Source: Auriscalpium vulgare
Lineage: Eukaryota > Basidiomycota > Agaricomycetes > Russulales > Auriscalpiaceae
Reading direction: 5' to 3'
DNA length: 64,000 nucleotides
Assembly (NCBI GenBank): GCA_019915015.1
Contig: JAHBBC010000003.1
Location: forward strand, 1,736,001-1,800,000
Shown here: positions 11,517-24,372 of the stretch, in pieces
Layout of the letters: each line of letters starts with the position of its first letter
Numbering within the stretch: the stretch's first letter is position 1
Made by a program: the position numbers and the translations under genes
The notes under the pieces: model-generated
What the model was told of the DNA's origin: nothing
The model's database searches: none
The model's input: only the letters and a program-made list of their open reading frames with translations

Positions 11517-11591
11517 CGCTGCAAAGTGGGCGTGAAGGAAGATTTGCTGATTGCCTTTTCCGGAACCACTCTCATTTGACCTCCCGCCGCC
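11517..11591. promoter_or_regulatory. 75-bp bidirectional promoter between LIA1 and MRT4
   Basis: The start codons of the two divergent genes are separated by only 75 bases, so both 5' untranslated regions and core promoters must lie in or overlap this interval. Both genes serve the translation machinery (eIF5A maturation; 60S assembly), which fits co-regulation. No TATA box is visible. Confidence 0.7.
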
Positions 11592-12572
11592 ATGCCCAAG
11601 TCAAAGAGATCGAAGCTCGGTCAGTTCGCCGAGCAATGCCTGCACAGCTACTAATATTGCTTGACAGTATCGCTGACGAAGGTCGCGAAAAAGTCCAAGG
11701 AGCAGAAGGGCGCGCAAATCGCCACGGTGCGTTCATCCGATGCTTGTTTTTTAAGCAAAATGCACTGACGACGCAGCAAGTAGGTACAGGAACATGTGGA
11801 GAAGTGGAAGTACTGCTGGCTGTTCCAGGTGGGTAACATGCGCAATGCGCATCTCAAAACAGTGCGGAGGCTATGGAAAGAGTGCGTTTTGCATCCAGTC
11901 AAGTTCATACTGCCTACTAATTTCCTTCCTTCCTTTAGCTCTGCGCGATTATTCTTCGGGAGGGCGGCAGTGATGGCGAAAGCGCTCGGGACAACACCGG
12001 AGGAGGAGTATCGGCCAGGGCTGTCCAAGCTCGCTTCGGTGTGTATGCAGAATCTCAGCCCTTTAGCTGCGCGCTCATACAGGCTATTCCATCAGCAACT
12101 AAAAGGCCAAGTCGGCATCATGTTCACAGACACTGAGCCCGACGAAGTCATCGCATGGTTTGCCGACTTCCATCAAGCAGACTTCGCGCGAGCAAAAAAC
12201 CGTGCAACCCGCACCATCGTCCTTCCCGCAGGCCCCGTCATGCAGCACCACTCCGACCCTCCTGAGCCCTTCCCGCACAATGAGGAGCCGCAACTGCGCA
12301 AGCTCGGACTCACCACAGTGATGCGGAAGGGTGTTCCCACTCTGGAAAACCCGCACCAGATCTGCGAAAAGGGGAAGGCCCTAACGCCCGAGCAGGCGCA
12401 GCTGCTTAAGCTCATCGGAGAGAAGATGGTCGAGTTTCGTGTGGGCTTGAAGGCGCGGTGGAACGCGGAGAGTGGTGAGGTTGTGCAGATTGAGGATCCT
12501 TCGGTGACGCTGAAGGGGGACGAGAGTGAGGAGGAGGGGCATGGGGATGAGGATGATGCCATGAGCGAGTAG
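11592..12572 (+). CDS. MRT4: Ribosome assembly factor Mrt4 (P0-like)
   Basis: Nucleolar placeholder for ribosomal stalk protein P0 on pre-60S particles. Start MPKSKRSKL, then after an intron SLTKVAKKSKEQKGAQIATV, the basic N-terminus typical of the family. Then EHVEKWKYCWLFQVGNMRN and RLFFGRAAVMAKALG (the RNA-binding core), QLKGQVGIMFTDTEPDEV, and GPVMQHHSDPPEPFPHNEEP. The C-terminus is acidic (ESEEEGHGDEDDAMSE) as in other Mrt4 proteins and lacks the P0 stalk tail. Several introns of about 50-70 nt. Start codon is 75 bp from that of LIA1. Confidence 0.93.
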
Positions 12573-12973
12573 ATACTTTCGCCATGGTGTGTATATCTGT
12601 ATCTCTGCGATTTCGATTGCCGTTGCATGGCTTCGGCTGTACATCTGGCGAGGTGGTCCTGTGTTCCTGCAGTATTGGCAGGGTCTCCGTTCGCCGTCGG
12701 CTTTCCGATCCACCTTGTCGTCTACCACCAATCGACTTCATGGCGCACCGGTGGCGACACCTGGCGACATCCTTGACATCTCTTATCAATTCATCGCTGA
12801 CATCGCATACTCAATCAACACGGGCAGCCATATGCACATGCGTGTGAGTTGCCTCGAGACACGCGCAGTACATAAACAACCGGCGACCATGCGTACGCCC
12901 ACGAGCCCGGGAGAGTCAGTCCGTGGATCCTCCAGGCGGCGCATATAAAGAAGCTCAAGGGACTTTCACCGCG
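12573..12973 (+). promoter_or_regulatory. Intergenic region with TATA box of the DPP5 gene
   Basis: About 400 bases. A TATA box GCATATAAAG at 12941-12950 lies about 25-30 bases before the ATG at 12974. The rest holds no supportable gene. Confidence 0.55.
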
Positions 12974-15879
12974 ATGTGGTCACGGTTTCCCTGCATCTCG
13001 CTGCTCGTTGGGGTAGCGCTAGCCGCCCAAGTGCACTTCAAATCGCCGCCATCACCGTCAGCTGGACCCACGATGACGACCGTCCGGGAGTTCAAGCTCA
13101 AGGCCGGGAGCGACAAGTTCACGCCAAAGGATCTGGTGGAACTGGCCCGCCCAGGCGCAGGCGTCGCGAATGCGGCCGGCGATCTGGTGCTCGTGTCGGT
13201 GTCCAAGTACTCATTCGAAAACAAGAAGTGCGTCGCATCTCCCTCTGCAATCATCCATGCACTGATGGAATCGGTGCTCTAGGAATCAAAAATCGATCGT
13301 TCTTGCCGCACTCGAGTCGTCAGTTGAGCCGCTGACGATCCCCCTCGCCAAAGGCGGAGAGGCATTCTGGCTGGACGACAAAACCGTGGGCCATGTCTCC
13401 GCCGACGAGGGCGGCAAGACATCCTCCTTGTACGCGATCTCCGTCAAGTTCAGCACCGAGGGCCTCACGCCTGAGCCGCCCGTCCATCTCGGCTCTTTCC
13501 CTACATCATCTCCAACCAACTTCCGCTACTCCGCCGCCGCGGGCGTCCTGGTCTTCTCGGACTACGTGTATCCCGATGGCGATCTGACGAACGTTCGCAA
13601 GAACGACGAGGAGTGGGAGAACCGGGGCCACAACGCGCTTGTGTACGATGAGACGTACGAACGGCACTGGGATACGTGGGGCGGCCCGAAGAAGCCCTCT
13701 CTATTCACGGCCAAGCTGTTCCAGGATGGCAGCAAGAAGTGGCAGTTCAGTGGACAGTTTGTGAATGTGCTGAATGGAACTGGACATGTATGTAGCCTCT
13801 TGTATGCGGTTGACGGCAGTTTTTGAGATCTGATGACTTACAGCACGCGCCGGTTGAACCCTTCGGAGGCACCGATGACTTTGACATCTCTGGGACGCAC
13901 ATCGTATACACGACCAAGGACCCCATTCTTCCAGAGGCTTGGCACACGAAGCAAGATGTGATGTTTGCAGCTGGGATTCAATCATTTCTTACTCACATCG
14001 ACTGCAGGTTTTCATCGTTGACTTCACTGCCAGCAAGGGCCCGCGTGAACTGACGTCAGGCAAGCAAGGCGCCACGCACGGTCCAGTGTTCAATGCGCAG
14101 GGTGACAAGGTAGCATGGCTCGAGCTTGACGAGGACGGATACGAGGCTGACCGGTAAGTACATCCCTTCGCCAAAAATCGAATGCGTCAGTTCAGACAGC
14201 ATTCTAGCGCGAAAGTCGTAATATACGATCTCGCGAAGGACGTCCGTTATACGCTCACTCAACCCTGGGACCGGTCGCCCGACTCTGTTGCAGTATGTTT
14301 TCGCTCATCTTCCTGCGTCCGAATCCGCCTGACACTACGTCGGACAGTTCTCCACGGACTCTGCCTTCCTTTACCTGACCGCCGGCGATCACGCCCGCAA
14401 CAAGGTTTTTGTTCTCCCGCTCCCCGACACGCCCGAACAATCCACCACGCATCCCGCGCTCCCGCCGTACTACACAACCCCGCGTGAGCTCACGCGCAGT
14501 GGCGCTGCGACCGGCTTGCAGACACTCCCCAACGGGCGCCTCATCTTCTCGCGCTCCTCCCTTCAGGGCCCGAACGACGTCTTCATTCTACGTGGGCTAC
14601 ACGAGCTTGAGGCGGAGCTCGCGAAGAGCCAGAACCTGGACGCGTGGAAGGGCGACGCGGAGCAGGTGACCAATTTTACGGAGACGGCGCTGAAGGGGAA
14701 GAGTCTGAGCAGTCCAGAGGACTTCTACTTCGAGGGCGCGGAGGGGAAGACGGTCCATGGGTATGTGATCAAGCCGGCTGGGTGGAAGGAGGGTCAGAAG
14801 AAGAAGTACCCGCCGCTGTTGTTCATTCACGGAGGTAATCGCGCTTTGCCTCTTACTCCTCGGGTGGCGCTTACGTTGGAGTCATAGGCCCGCAGGGCGT
14901 CTGGGATGATCGATGGTCAACGCGATGGAACCCCAATATCTTTTCCCAGCAAGGGTACTTCCTAATTGCCATCAATCCGACGGGCTCTACGACCTTCGGG
15001 CAGGGTACGCAGATATTCGCGCCCATAACCTGCGGCTTCGGCACTGATTTGCCTTTTAGAATTCACCGACGCCATCGCCAAAGACTGGGGCGGCAAGCCG
15101 TTTGTAGACCTCCAGAAAGGCTGGAAGTACGCTTTGAACAAATATCCAGAGATCGACGCGGACCGCGCGGTGGCGGCGGGTGCCAGCTGGGGCGGATACG
15201 CCATTAAGTACGAGCATCTGCAGCATCAGGCTTCGCGCATGCTGACATCTGCCTTCAGCTGGATTCAGGGCCACCCCGAGTTTGGTTTCAACTTCAAAGC
15301 CCTGGTATGCCACGACGGCGTGTTTGATGCAACTTATAACGGCTTCTCCACGGACGAGCTCTTCTTCGTGCGCATCTCCTGCATGTTCTTTCGCATATCA
15401 TCGCTAATGGAGTGCGCATAGTTCAACCACGAATGGGGTGGGCGTCCCTGGGACCCTGAGGCCAAGGAGATCCTTCACAAATTCAACCCGACCAACTACG
15501 TCGACAAGTGGTCGGTGCCGCAGCTCGTCATTCACGGGAGCAAGGACTACCGTCTTCCGGAGACGGATGGCATAGGCGCTTTCCACGCGCTCAAACAGTA
15601 CGTTACTTCTTTTCAATTATTCGACTTGTCACCGACGGTATACGGCGGGCTTTGAAGGCAAGGCGTGCCGAGCCGTCTGGTCATCTTCCCCGAGGAGAAC
15701 CACTGGGTGTTGAACCATGGCAATAGGTATGACTGGTATCCTTTGAGTGTGAATGCGTATTGAATGATGCTGTTGCCAGTCTGAAGTGGCACTACGAAGT
15801 CTTCAGGTGGTTTGACCTGTTCGTCGGCAAGGAAGAGAAGGAAGACGCAAGCACGGAGGTAGTCCAGCTGAAGGATTAA
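12974..15879 (+). CDS. Secreted dipeptidyl-peptidase 5 (S9 prolyl-oligopeptidase family)
   Basis: Extracellular serine exopeptidase that removes N-terminal dipeptides. The start [18 protein letters not shown] is a signal peptide. A beta-propeller part follows ([60 protein letters not shown]). The alpha/beta-hydrolase part begins near [10 protein letters not shown]. Catalytic residues: Ser in [10 protein letters not shown], Asp in [11 protein letters not shown], His in [13 protein letters not shown]. The protein ends VVQLKD. The gene has about ten introns. Nothing looks broken. An upstream in-frame ATG-less extension exists, but the TATA distance and the signal peptide support 12974. Confidence 0.92.
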
Positions 15880-16347
15880 GAAAAGGCAGGAAGTGTACGC
15901 ATACAATTGTATCGACATTCAAGGGCAACGTATTAAAAACCCATATGATGCGAAATATGATGCGAACCGTACGGCGTACGTGGGGCATGGACGACATTCG
16001 CAGGCAAGTTTTTGCGTTTCCCAGCTACTGGCCTACGGCCGCTCGTCGCTATTCCTCATGTGGGTACTGTGCAGCACTACTTATGTCAAGACGAGCGACT
16101 GAGCCCGATCACCCATTCAAATCGAACACAATCCAATATTTCAGTTTCTGACTCAAATTTTTTTTACCTCGGCACATCTAAGCTTGTTGATTTCCATTTA
16201 ATGCACCCTCATTTTCCTTGTAAACTGCGCACGCGAAACTCACGCAAGCCGGATCCGTCGGACCGGGCTCCCGGTACCCTCGCGCGCGCATGGCCGCGGT
16301 CAACTTGAAGTTGACGCCTACTATTCCCTCTCGTCTCTTGTCACACC
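15880..16347. other. Intergenic region
   Basis: About 470 bases, AT-richer than the flanks. Nothing recognisable beyond presumed 3' and 5' untranslated sequence. Confidence 0.4.
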
Positions 16348-19181
16348 ATGGATGAGCCCAAGCGGTCAAAGCACAAGCACCGGCACTCACACAAAGATGA
16401 TGACACCGAACTCAAGTCCAAAAAACGTCACCGCCACGACGACGGTGAGGAGAAACGGAAGCACAAGAAGCACCACAAGGACAAGTCCGGCAGCAGCAAG
16501 TTGCGAGTGGTAGATGATGACCCAGATGATGAGGATATGTGGGTGGAGAAAAATATTGACATGGATGGCGAGCGAGTGAGTCTTCGTTGCTTCGGCCCCT
16601 CCCCGCGTGTGTTGAGGAGCCGGTGTGCGACAGGTACTTGCAACCGACATCCCGACAGCAGAGAGTCTCAATCTGAAGTCTCGAGCGTACTCTGAACCGG
16701 GAGACCCGCCATTACCTTCCTCTCGTCCTGCAGCTGCCTCTCTCGACCGAGACGACTGGATGCTTGAACCTACAATCACGACTCAGGCGCCAACCCGGAT
16801 GGGGCTTCCTACGACAGAGGATCCCCTGACTGAAGGCTATGGCGAGTCTTCCTCTGGTGCACGGACACTCGGCGGAGGTGTGGATTTCTTCTCGTCGCTG
16901 GGCACGGAAAGGCAGAAGAAGCCACCACCAGAGCGCCCCAATCCTGACAAGGTACGTCTGGAGCATGTAGTCCTGCGTGCTAGTCTGATCATATAACGTG
17001 CTCGCATGTAGCTCCATATCAGTTCGAAGGAGCTGAACTCTCAGCTTATGGAGGGCAAGTCGCTGGAGGAATACGAGACATCGACGCCTGCGAAAGCAGT
17101 CACACCCGGCGGACCGGGCTCTCAATGGCGCATGATGCGCCTCCGACGCGTATACGAGACCGCAGAAGAAGAGGGCCGTCCCGTAGAAGAGCTCGCCGTG
17201 GATCGCTTCGGCTCGATCGAGGCATTCGAACAAGCTGTCGAGGAGCGTCGTATACTCGACGAGCGCGAGGGGCGCAGATCTGAGCGCGGACGGGCGTCGG
17301 AGAAGGGCCGCGCTCAGTCAGGCTATGGAAAGGGAGGGGAGAAGGGATACATGTTTTCAGACCTCAGCGGTAGCGGTGCGTCAAGTCGAAGTTCTAGCTT
17401 TAGGCGACCGGGAGGAGTGGGAGAGAGCGGGCCATCTACGCCTTCTCAGTATCCTCCAGCCTCTGCTCGTCCCAAATACGACTCTATCCGTCTGCCGTCG
17501 CAAGGAGGCACTCCCGGCCCCCACACGCCTATTCCCTCCGTCCTGACGCCTCAGATCGGGTCTTCCTCCAAGAAGCGCGCTTTATCGCCGTCGTCTCTCA
17601 ATAAGCTGCAGGCGAGGGTGCTTCGGGCGAAGTTAATGGGAGGTGCCGATTCGGCTGCTCTCGAGAAGGAGTACGAAGAAGAGTCTCGGAAGGCCGCAGC
17701 CGCAGGGCATGTCGCGAACGAGGACGGTGTGCGGACACGTGTAGAGATGCTACCTACACTGGACGCTCGGGGCAGGATGTATGATGTTGGCCAGGGTAAG
17801 AACGATGACGAGGTTCTTCCTGGAAATCGGAAGAAGAAAGAGAAGGTCTGTCTCCGACGATTGGATTCCGATCACTTACTCATCACTACCACAGGTCGAG
17901 ACGCGCGATCCTAAGACCGGGGAAATTGTCCGATACAATGCGGACGACGACACAACAACATTGGGAGACATGCTTCGACAAGAAAGGTTCGGCGCAGGGA
18001 TGGCGGACCAGAAGGACCTGGATATGCAGTTCGCAAGGTCCATCATGACCGACGGTGACTTCAAGGTGTGTGACAACCATACGGCCCTCAGTGTCGCGCT
18101 CTGAATACAGTCTACCAGAATGATTTGGAGTACATGGACGATAATGCCGAGAAATTAGGCAGGCAGAAAATGCGCTCGGACGCTATGAAGCGGCAGTTCG
18201 CCATCAATGGTGAGCCAGTGTACATTTACACTTTTTGTCCCCTTCAAACTCGTCTCTCAGATTACAAGCGCACCCAGCAAGCACTCGCGTCATGTCCTTT
18301 CTGCTATGGCGAAGATGATTCCCTTCCTAAGGCTCCCATTGTCGCCACGGGCACACGAGTCTATCTTTCGTGCACGCTCCACGAAGAACTGGTCCCAGGC
18401 CACTGCCTTATTGTGCCTATGCAGCACCATCTGACGATGTTGGAAGGTGACGATGACGTATGGGACGAAGTGCGAGTAAGCAAGCTACAGTTTTCTGGGG
18501 TACAAAGCTGACGGTTAGTAAAAGAACTTCATGAAGAGCGTCATGCGCATGTATGCGGAAGAGGACAAGGGTGTGGTCTTCTACGAGACCGTTATAACTC
18601 TGAAATGGCAGAAGCACACCGCCATCGAATGTGTACCGGTCCCATGGGAGCAATTTGACCTTCTACCCGGGTACTTCAAGGTGTGTGCTCATACATCTAC
18701 TGAATAATACGTCTAATGCCGTGCTCAGGAAAGCATCCTGATGAGCGAGGCGGAATGGTCGCAGCACCAAAAACTGATCGATTTTTCCAAGCGCACGGGT
18801 GGCTTCCGGCGCATGATGGTGCCCAACCTGCCATATTTTATGGTCCAATTTGACCACAAAGGTGAAAAAGGGTACGGCCACGTCATTGAGGGCACCGACC
18901 AAGCTCCCGGCGACGAGGATGACCCAACGGACGAGGGCAGCAAAGGCGGAGGCGAATTTCCTCGGTCCGTTGTAACGTGTCTTTGATTGATGAGTGCTAA
19001 TTACATATTTTGCCCTAGGTATTTTGCGAGTGAGATTATTGGCAATGTGCTGGAGGTAGAGCCACGTCGATGGAGACATCCGCGTCGGACGGATTTCCGA
19101 CAGAACAAGGAGAGGGTAGCCAAGTTCAAGAACAATTACGTCAAATTCGACTGGACTGGTATGCTTAGTCGTGAACAATGA
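16348..19181 (+). CDS. Cwf19-like spliceosome protein (CwfJ domains)
   Basis: Nuclear protein linked to late spliceosome disassembly and lariat debranching in yeasts. Start MDEPKRSKHKHRHSHKDDD with a very basic Lys/His-rich N-terminus, then a long disordered middle. Conserved parts are DPKTGEIVRYNADDDTTTLG and MLRQERFGAGMADQKDLDMQ, then the CwfJ N-domain with CPFCYGED (zinc-binding Cys pair), LVPGHCLIVPMQHH (HIT-like His cluster) and VVFYETVITLKWQKHTAIEC, then the C-domain PYFMVQFDHKGEKGYGHVIE and FASEIIGNVLEVEPRRWRHP. Ends TGMLSREQ. The N-terminal extension suits the CWF19L2/Cwf19 branch rather than Drn1/CWF19L1. Confidence 0.92.
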
Positions 19182-20031
19182 CTTTTAGGGCTTTCGCAAC
19201 GGAAACAAGTGGGATGGCTGTCGTCTCCTATACATATCCTGTCCTGTGCGGCGGGCTATATAACTTTATGCACACATGTCTAAGCGTCACAGTGTCTCCC
19301 CTCCCGCCATCAGCTACTTGACCGCCGCCGCCGCACTAGGAAAGCCGTCTGCTTATATCTTGTTTGAGCCGATGCTCACATGGCACAGGTCCACTTCCCC
19401 ATCGCGAGCCCACATTGGTAGCGCTGTCCGCCGACCCAATTTCTGGGTCTCGCTTCATCCCCGGGTCGCCACCTACTCAGGAATCCGCTGTGCCCTGACG
19501 AGCCACTGCTCACGCGCTACATGCAACGAGTCTCTACTCCTCCCAGGCGGGCCAAACCTTCGAAAGATCTTCCCCAGTCTCCAACGGCCACCATCCACCG
19601 GTATGCATAGCTCGCTACCCGTGTGGACTCGCTAGTCCCAACAAGACCTGGCACTGCGTTGCTGGGCCGTGCGGACTGTTAGTCCAACAAGACCTGGCCC
19701 CAGGCGCGTGTTTCAAGCTACCGCGTCCTGAGCCGAGATTCTGCCGAAATCGTCACAGATTCTGGAGTTAGAAGGCGATGTTAGGTCGGACACAGGTCGG
19801 TTCGGGAATCGGGAGGTGAGAGAAGTGTAGGCTGAAGGAAAGAGGCTTCGGCGACATTGATTCTGACCTCACCGTTGAACTCAGCCGCCATCTTATACTG
19901 GCTTATCTCAGGCGAAGGCGTTTTGGTGAATCCATAGGACTACCCCGTTCGATGCCTTCATGGAAGCCAAGAAGCTGGGATATCCCATTATGATATTGAG
20001 ATGTTACATGGAAGTGTGTACCAGCGCTTCG
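19182..20031. other. Intergenic region with a short direct repeat
   Basis: About 850 bases between two genes whose 3' ends converge here. A 119-codon frame at 19276-19635 has no family features. A near-identical repeat (AGTCC(C)AACAAGACCTGGC) occurs at 19634-19652 and 19680-19698. No further structure seen. Confidence 0.4.
19625..19698. repeat. Two-copy short direct repeat
   Basis: GGACT-n-TAGTCCCAACAAGACCTGGC at 19625-19652 recurs as GGACT-n-TAGTCCAACAAGACCTGGC at 19673-19698, differing by a few bases. Too short to classify. Confidence 0.5.
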
Positions 20032-22141
20032 CTAAACCTTAGAACGTGGATGCAGAGAGCATTTGAAGGGCAATGGATACCTGCAGAATCACTTGTGAGT
20101 GTAAGTGACCAAGACTTAAAGCGCTTGTCACCCACGATATGATACCGGACGTATACCTGTCCAAGGACTCGGGTTCACCTCCACTCGGGGTAATGTCAAA
20201 CGTGGCCAGGATGGACGCAATCGCAATGAATAAGGTGTCCGTTGCCATGAATCGGCCTGGGCATTTACGTTTACCAAATCCAAACGCGGCCTCAGGATCT
20301 GGGGTGCTGGGGTCGAGGAAGCGCTCCGGCATGAACACATCTGGATTTATATATACGTCTTCGTCGTGGAGAATTGCCCTAGCGGGTCAGGATGTTAGCC
20401 AAGGAACAGCCCAGAAATCGGAAGATAAGCACCAAACGTTCCCAAGGATGGTGGTGCCGGCTGGTAGATAGCGCCCCTTGTAGGTGTCGTCGGCGACCAG
20501 ACTATGAGGTAGCCCTACGTACGCTCTTCAACGGTACGCTCTTCAACGGGGAGAGCAAGCGATAACGACGAGACGTACCCATTGGAACTGCAGGACGCCA
20601 TCTCAGAATCTCTTTGACAACAGCAGATACATATGGCAATTCCGCTTGGTCGTCGAAGGTCGGAAGCCGCTTGCCCAAGAGCACGACATCTAGTTCCTGC
20701 TGTGCCTTTCTCTGCGCCTCCGGATGCAGAACCATAGCGACGAGGAAAGAGGCTAGAGACGAAAGAATCTGTGATTTCGATTACTCGGTCAATTTGAGCT
20801 TCATCAACGCTGGCCGTGGGACACATACAGTGTCCATACCGGCTGAAATTCAGACGATGAGTGTGGGTAGCAAGACATTGACACGATACGAGCACCTAGG
20901 TACATTGAGGCCGGGAGCTGCCGTGCCAGTCGCTCAGCGACAGCCGATTCCTGTTGTTTCCCTTGCTGGAGAATTGTAGCTGCGATACTAACCTCTCCAT
21001 TACTGTTCGCCTGTCGACCTTGGGTCAGGTATTCTCGCGCGAGTATGGTATGGCTGGCCACTTACAACAGCTTCTCGTACACGCTCGAACGGAGCATTGG
21101 CCATCTCAGCGATATGATTATGCCAGTTCTTGCGTTCTGCCTTAAAACCTGCGCCCGGGAACCAGGCAGGCATATAGTTCACTGGACATCCAAAGACATT
21201 CAGTAAAGCGTAGAGATGTAGATGATAGGCGGCTCACAGAAGGGCAGCAAGTCCAGAATCAGGCCGCTTGGACTCCCCGCGACCGCTAGAGCTTGCAACG
21301 CTTTGTCTGCAGTATTCAGGAAAGGATCGTCGTGAGATTCAACCTGGATTCCGTAGCCAATGCTCATGAAGATTTCGCCAGACATGCTAGCGAAGTGAAT
21401 AACGCCATTGAAATATATATGCAGAGTCGACGTACTGCTTGAGATGCTGCATGAATTCATCCGGGCTATCATGCAAGCGGCGCAGCAAATCGTGGACAGC
21501 CCTCGCCTCCGTCACCCGATAGCGAACAGCAGCTGCGGGTTGGAAGTGCGTGTGAAATTCTGCTCGAAGCCGTCGCCAGCCGTCACCAAAGCGCATGAAG
21601 GCGAGTTCCCAATCGAACCCAAGACTGTTGCAGAGTTACATCTCAGGCCACACAACATCAACTAAAAGGCAGAGACGTACATTTCATTGAGTGCTCTCAT
21701 CTGAGGTCTACAACCACCCGGCGTCAGCTTCGCTCTACACACAGCTGATCGTCAGACTGTCACCTATCTGAGTATAGCGAAGCCCTCTTGTCGAATAGGT
21801 CTTCGGCAGCAGCTGCTGAGTTGACGACCAGAAGATGGGACCCAAACACATCGCAATGTAAGACATCCCAACCTTCATTAACGAAGAATCAGCCTGACGC
21901 CCGGTCACTGGCAGAGCCATATCATACCGTAGTCTTGCGCCCACTTCCGATAGGTGCGCCATTCGTGACTTTGCGGAAGGTCGAAGAGATTTCCAACGAG
22001 TGGAAGTCGCTTGGGACCGGGCGGGAACCTGAGATGGAATTGCTGCGACCGCATGCGCCAGGAGACGAATAAAACTAGTGTGAGAATGCATAGGCCGGCT
22101 GCTATGTCGAAGAAGTTGAGGTGTAGCCATAGCTGGGCCAT
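20032..22141 (-). CDS. Cytochrome P450 monooxygenase
   Basis: Membrane-anchored haem monooxygenase of a fungal class resembling the CYP64/CYP5144-type groups. Start MAQLWLHLNFFDIAAG at 22141; an N-terminal helix (GLCILTLVLFVSWRM) and the hinge FPPGPKRLPLVGNL follow. Then FMRFGDGWRRLRAEFHTHF (C-helix WxxxR), the I-helix SAGMDT split by an intron from SFLVAMVLHPEAQ, the K-helix KEILRWRP (ExxR), PERFLDP, and the haem loop FGFGKRKCPGR with its Cys ligand. After a last intron the protein ends YPLPFKCSLHPRSKV at 20032. A TTG-initiated upstream extension was not used. The gene has many short introns. Substrate unknown. Confidence 0.92.
20519..20548. repeat. 15-bp tandem duplication inside a P450 intron
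   Basis: GTACGCTCTTCAACG occurs twice, head to tail, at 20519-20533 and 20534-20548. On the gene strand it lies just before the acceptor of the intron that follows RPAVPMG, so it lengthens the intron without changing protein. Confidence 0.8.
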
Positions 22142-24372
22142 GACAATGTTCTTCGGGAGCAGAAGTTGCAAGAGGGGGCACCCGGAAGATCAAGGCTTAA
22201 GAGGAAAGCGAGGGTGGGATATGTCCCATGATGATAGAGAGCTTTCGGTGAGATGGCGCGCAAAGATAGACATGGGGAGACCCAGGAGACCAGGTTGATC
22301 ATCAACGTCATTGCGTCAACCGCCGCTGCTTCGCATCGAATTTTCAACTGTAGAGCTCAAGCGCCCAGGGTTGTGACAAGCCTGGCAAACCGTAGACCGA
22401 GCGTGGCCTGTGCCGCTGCTGTTTGTCACTAGAATAAGTAGTAGAAAGAGTCACTTGCTGTTGACTGCGAGAAACTTCAAATGACGCGAGCTGACACGGC
22501 GGCCGGCATCCTCAGTCTTTCGAACTCCGAACACAATGACGTTGTCAATTCTCTGTGACAGAAAGGCTTTTTCTTCTCATTACTTGGGCGCTTTGGCTTG
22601 GGGACTCCGCACTAGGACCTTAGGACCTTTGTGCGCTGAGGGACAGTGCCTACCTGCCTCGTCACTGGCACAGTAAAACCTGGTAACCAGTCTACATAGC
22701 TGCATCTGCATCAGGAAACCGGTAAATCACTATATAGCACTCTGTAGCCAATATAGTTGCCATAGCGCTGTTGACACCCCCCAACTTTATAGTGCAGCAT
22801 AGCGCGTGGAAGATTCCACTGTTTCTACATAGTTCAGCATAGATGGGATGTAAGTTAGCAAGCTTGGGCCACAGCCCACGCTCTACCGCACGGCGCACAC
22901 AGCTGCAGACATCGCAGAGAATCAAATATATTTCGTGACAGCTGCGTCTGCTACGAGTATGCTACGAGTACATAGAACCATATCCGTTCTTCACGCGCAC
23001 CTGAGCGTTGCGGGCAGCCCGCGCAGACGAATATAAATCGCTCACTGCCCAGCTCTGAGCGTGTGCGCGGAGGACAGCGTATGCTTGCGCTGAATGTTCT
23101 GGCACTTCCTGGGGACAAGAAAAAAACATATCAAACAGGGGCACACTCGTGCGCAATGCATCGAGTTGGCATTGAGCAACGGTTCGGGATGGTGAGACTC
23201 TGATCACAAGATAGACTGAGCGGACCTTGTATATCATGCATGAGCTGCGGCCTGTCAGGTGGAGGTGAAGGTCGGCAGCGGGCTTCATGGCTGGCGAGGC
23301 ACCGAGGGCAAGAGCGCCGATGTGGGTGCGAGGCGAGAGCATGCTGTGCTGGAACAATGCTGGCGAGAAGACAAACCTGCCAGGCTGTATGCGCAGAGGC
23401 TACTGCGTCCTCGTCGTGCAACCATGCTGAGCCCACGAATAAGCACGCTGGCAATCGCCAAAGGAGATTAGACACACCTTATTCAATGTTCATCTCATTT
23501 CCGGGGTCATTTCATTGAAAAGGTCCCATAGAAAGGAGTTGATACGCCTGCGAGAAGGACAGAGATATGGGCAAACGAGAAGGGAGGACGAGGGGATGAT
23601 GAGGACAGAGGAAGGGACGACGGAGGACAGACGGAGGACAGACGGAGGAAAGTTGAACATGCTTCGCTGGCAGTCACGCGCTGGCTTAGGGCCGGTCGAG
23701 CTGACACTTCGGGATAGATTCCGTAGCTGCCAATGCGGTCGGCTATCAGACGATATGCATGTGCGTACTACATAGATCGAGGCCAGATATATAGTCTATG
23801 CAGTCCTACAGGTGCTACAGGAAAGGCTCGGAACTATATCGTTACCCTCATTTCCTGATGTGGGTGGCGACATGGTGGCAAGAATTCAGCGCAACTTGAA
23901 TCCTCTGGACGCCTCGCCTTCGCTTTATGTCAAGAGCATAACCACTTTCCATTCGATCATCGCATACTTAGCTCACGTACTGTGCCGGTTTCGCACGCGC
24001 AGACTCATACTCGCACGGGAACTCGCTCCGGCCACCTCTTTTCCTCGTCGAACCAACACCAGCAACCTGTGCTCGATCCTCTGCTGCATCCTCCCCATTA
24101 GCTTGATTCTGCAGCCGAGTAAGGGCACTTCTTCTCCTTACTCATGCTGGTGTCACTGTACATCCTCAGTGAAGTCGAACCGGACGACACGCGGAAGGCG
24201 TGCGAGCCAGCGTGGGATGCGGAGGGCCGCTGAAGGCAATCCTTCCCCGCATCACGAGGTGCAACGACTCCACGGCGCTCGGCTTATCGTTCACTGGAAT
24301 GCTACATGTACCTGTGCTTCAAGTTCCAGTTCTCCGTACACGAGACCCATTGCTCACTCGTCTTACCCTACC
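22142..24372. other. 2.2-kb gene-poor region upstream of the P450 and the first hydrolase
   Basis: No supportable gene. The region is AT-richer near 22,700-23,000. It contains minor tandem repeats, for example GGACAGACGGA repeated at about 23620-23650 and a doubled CTACGAGTA near 22950-22970. The last 270 bases (from about 24109) form the promoter of the first dienelactone hydrolase and share modules with 26101-26365. A 410-codon plus frame from 23812 is read-through into the hydrolase first exon, not a separate gene. Confidence 0.45.
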
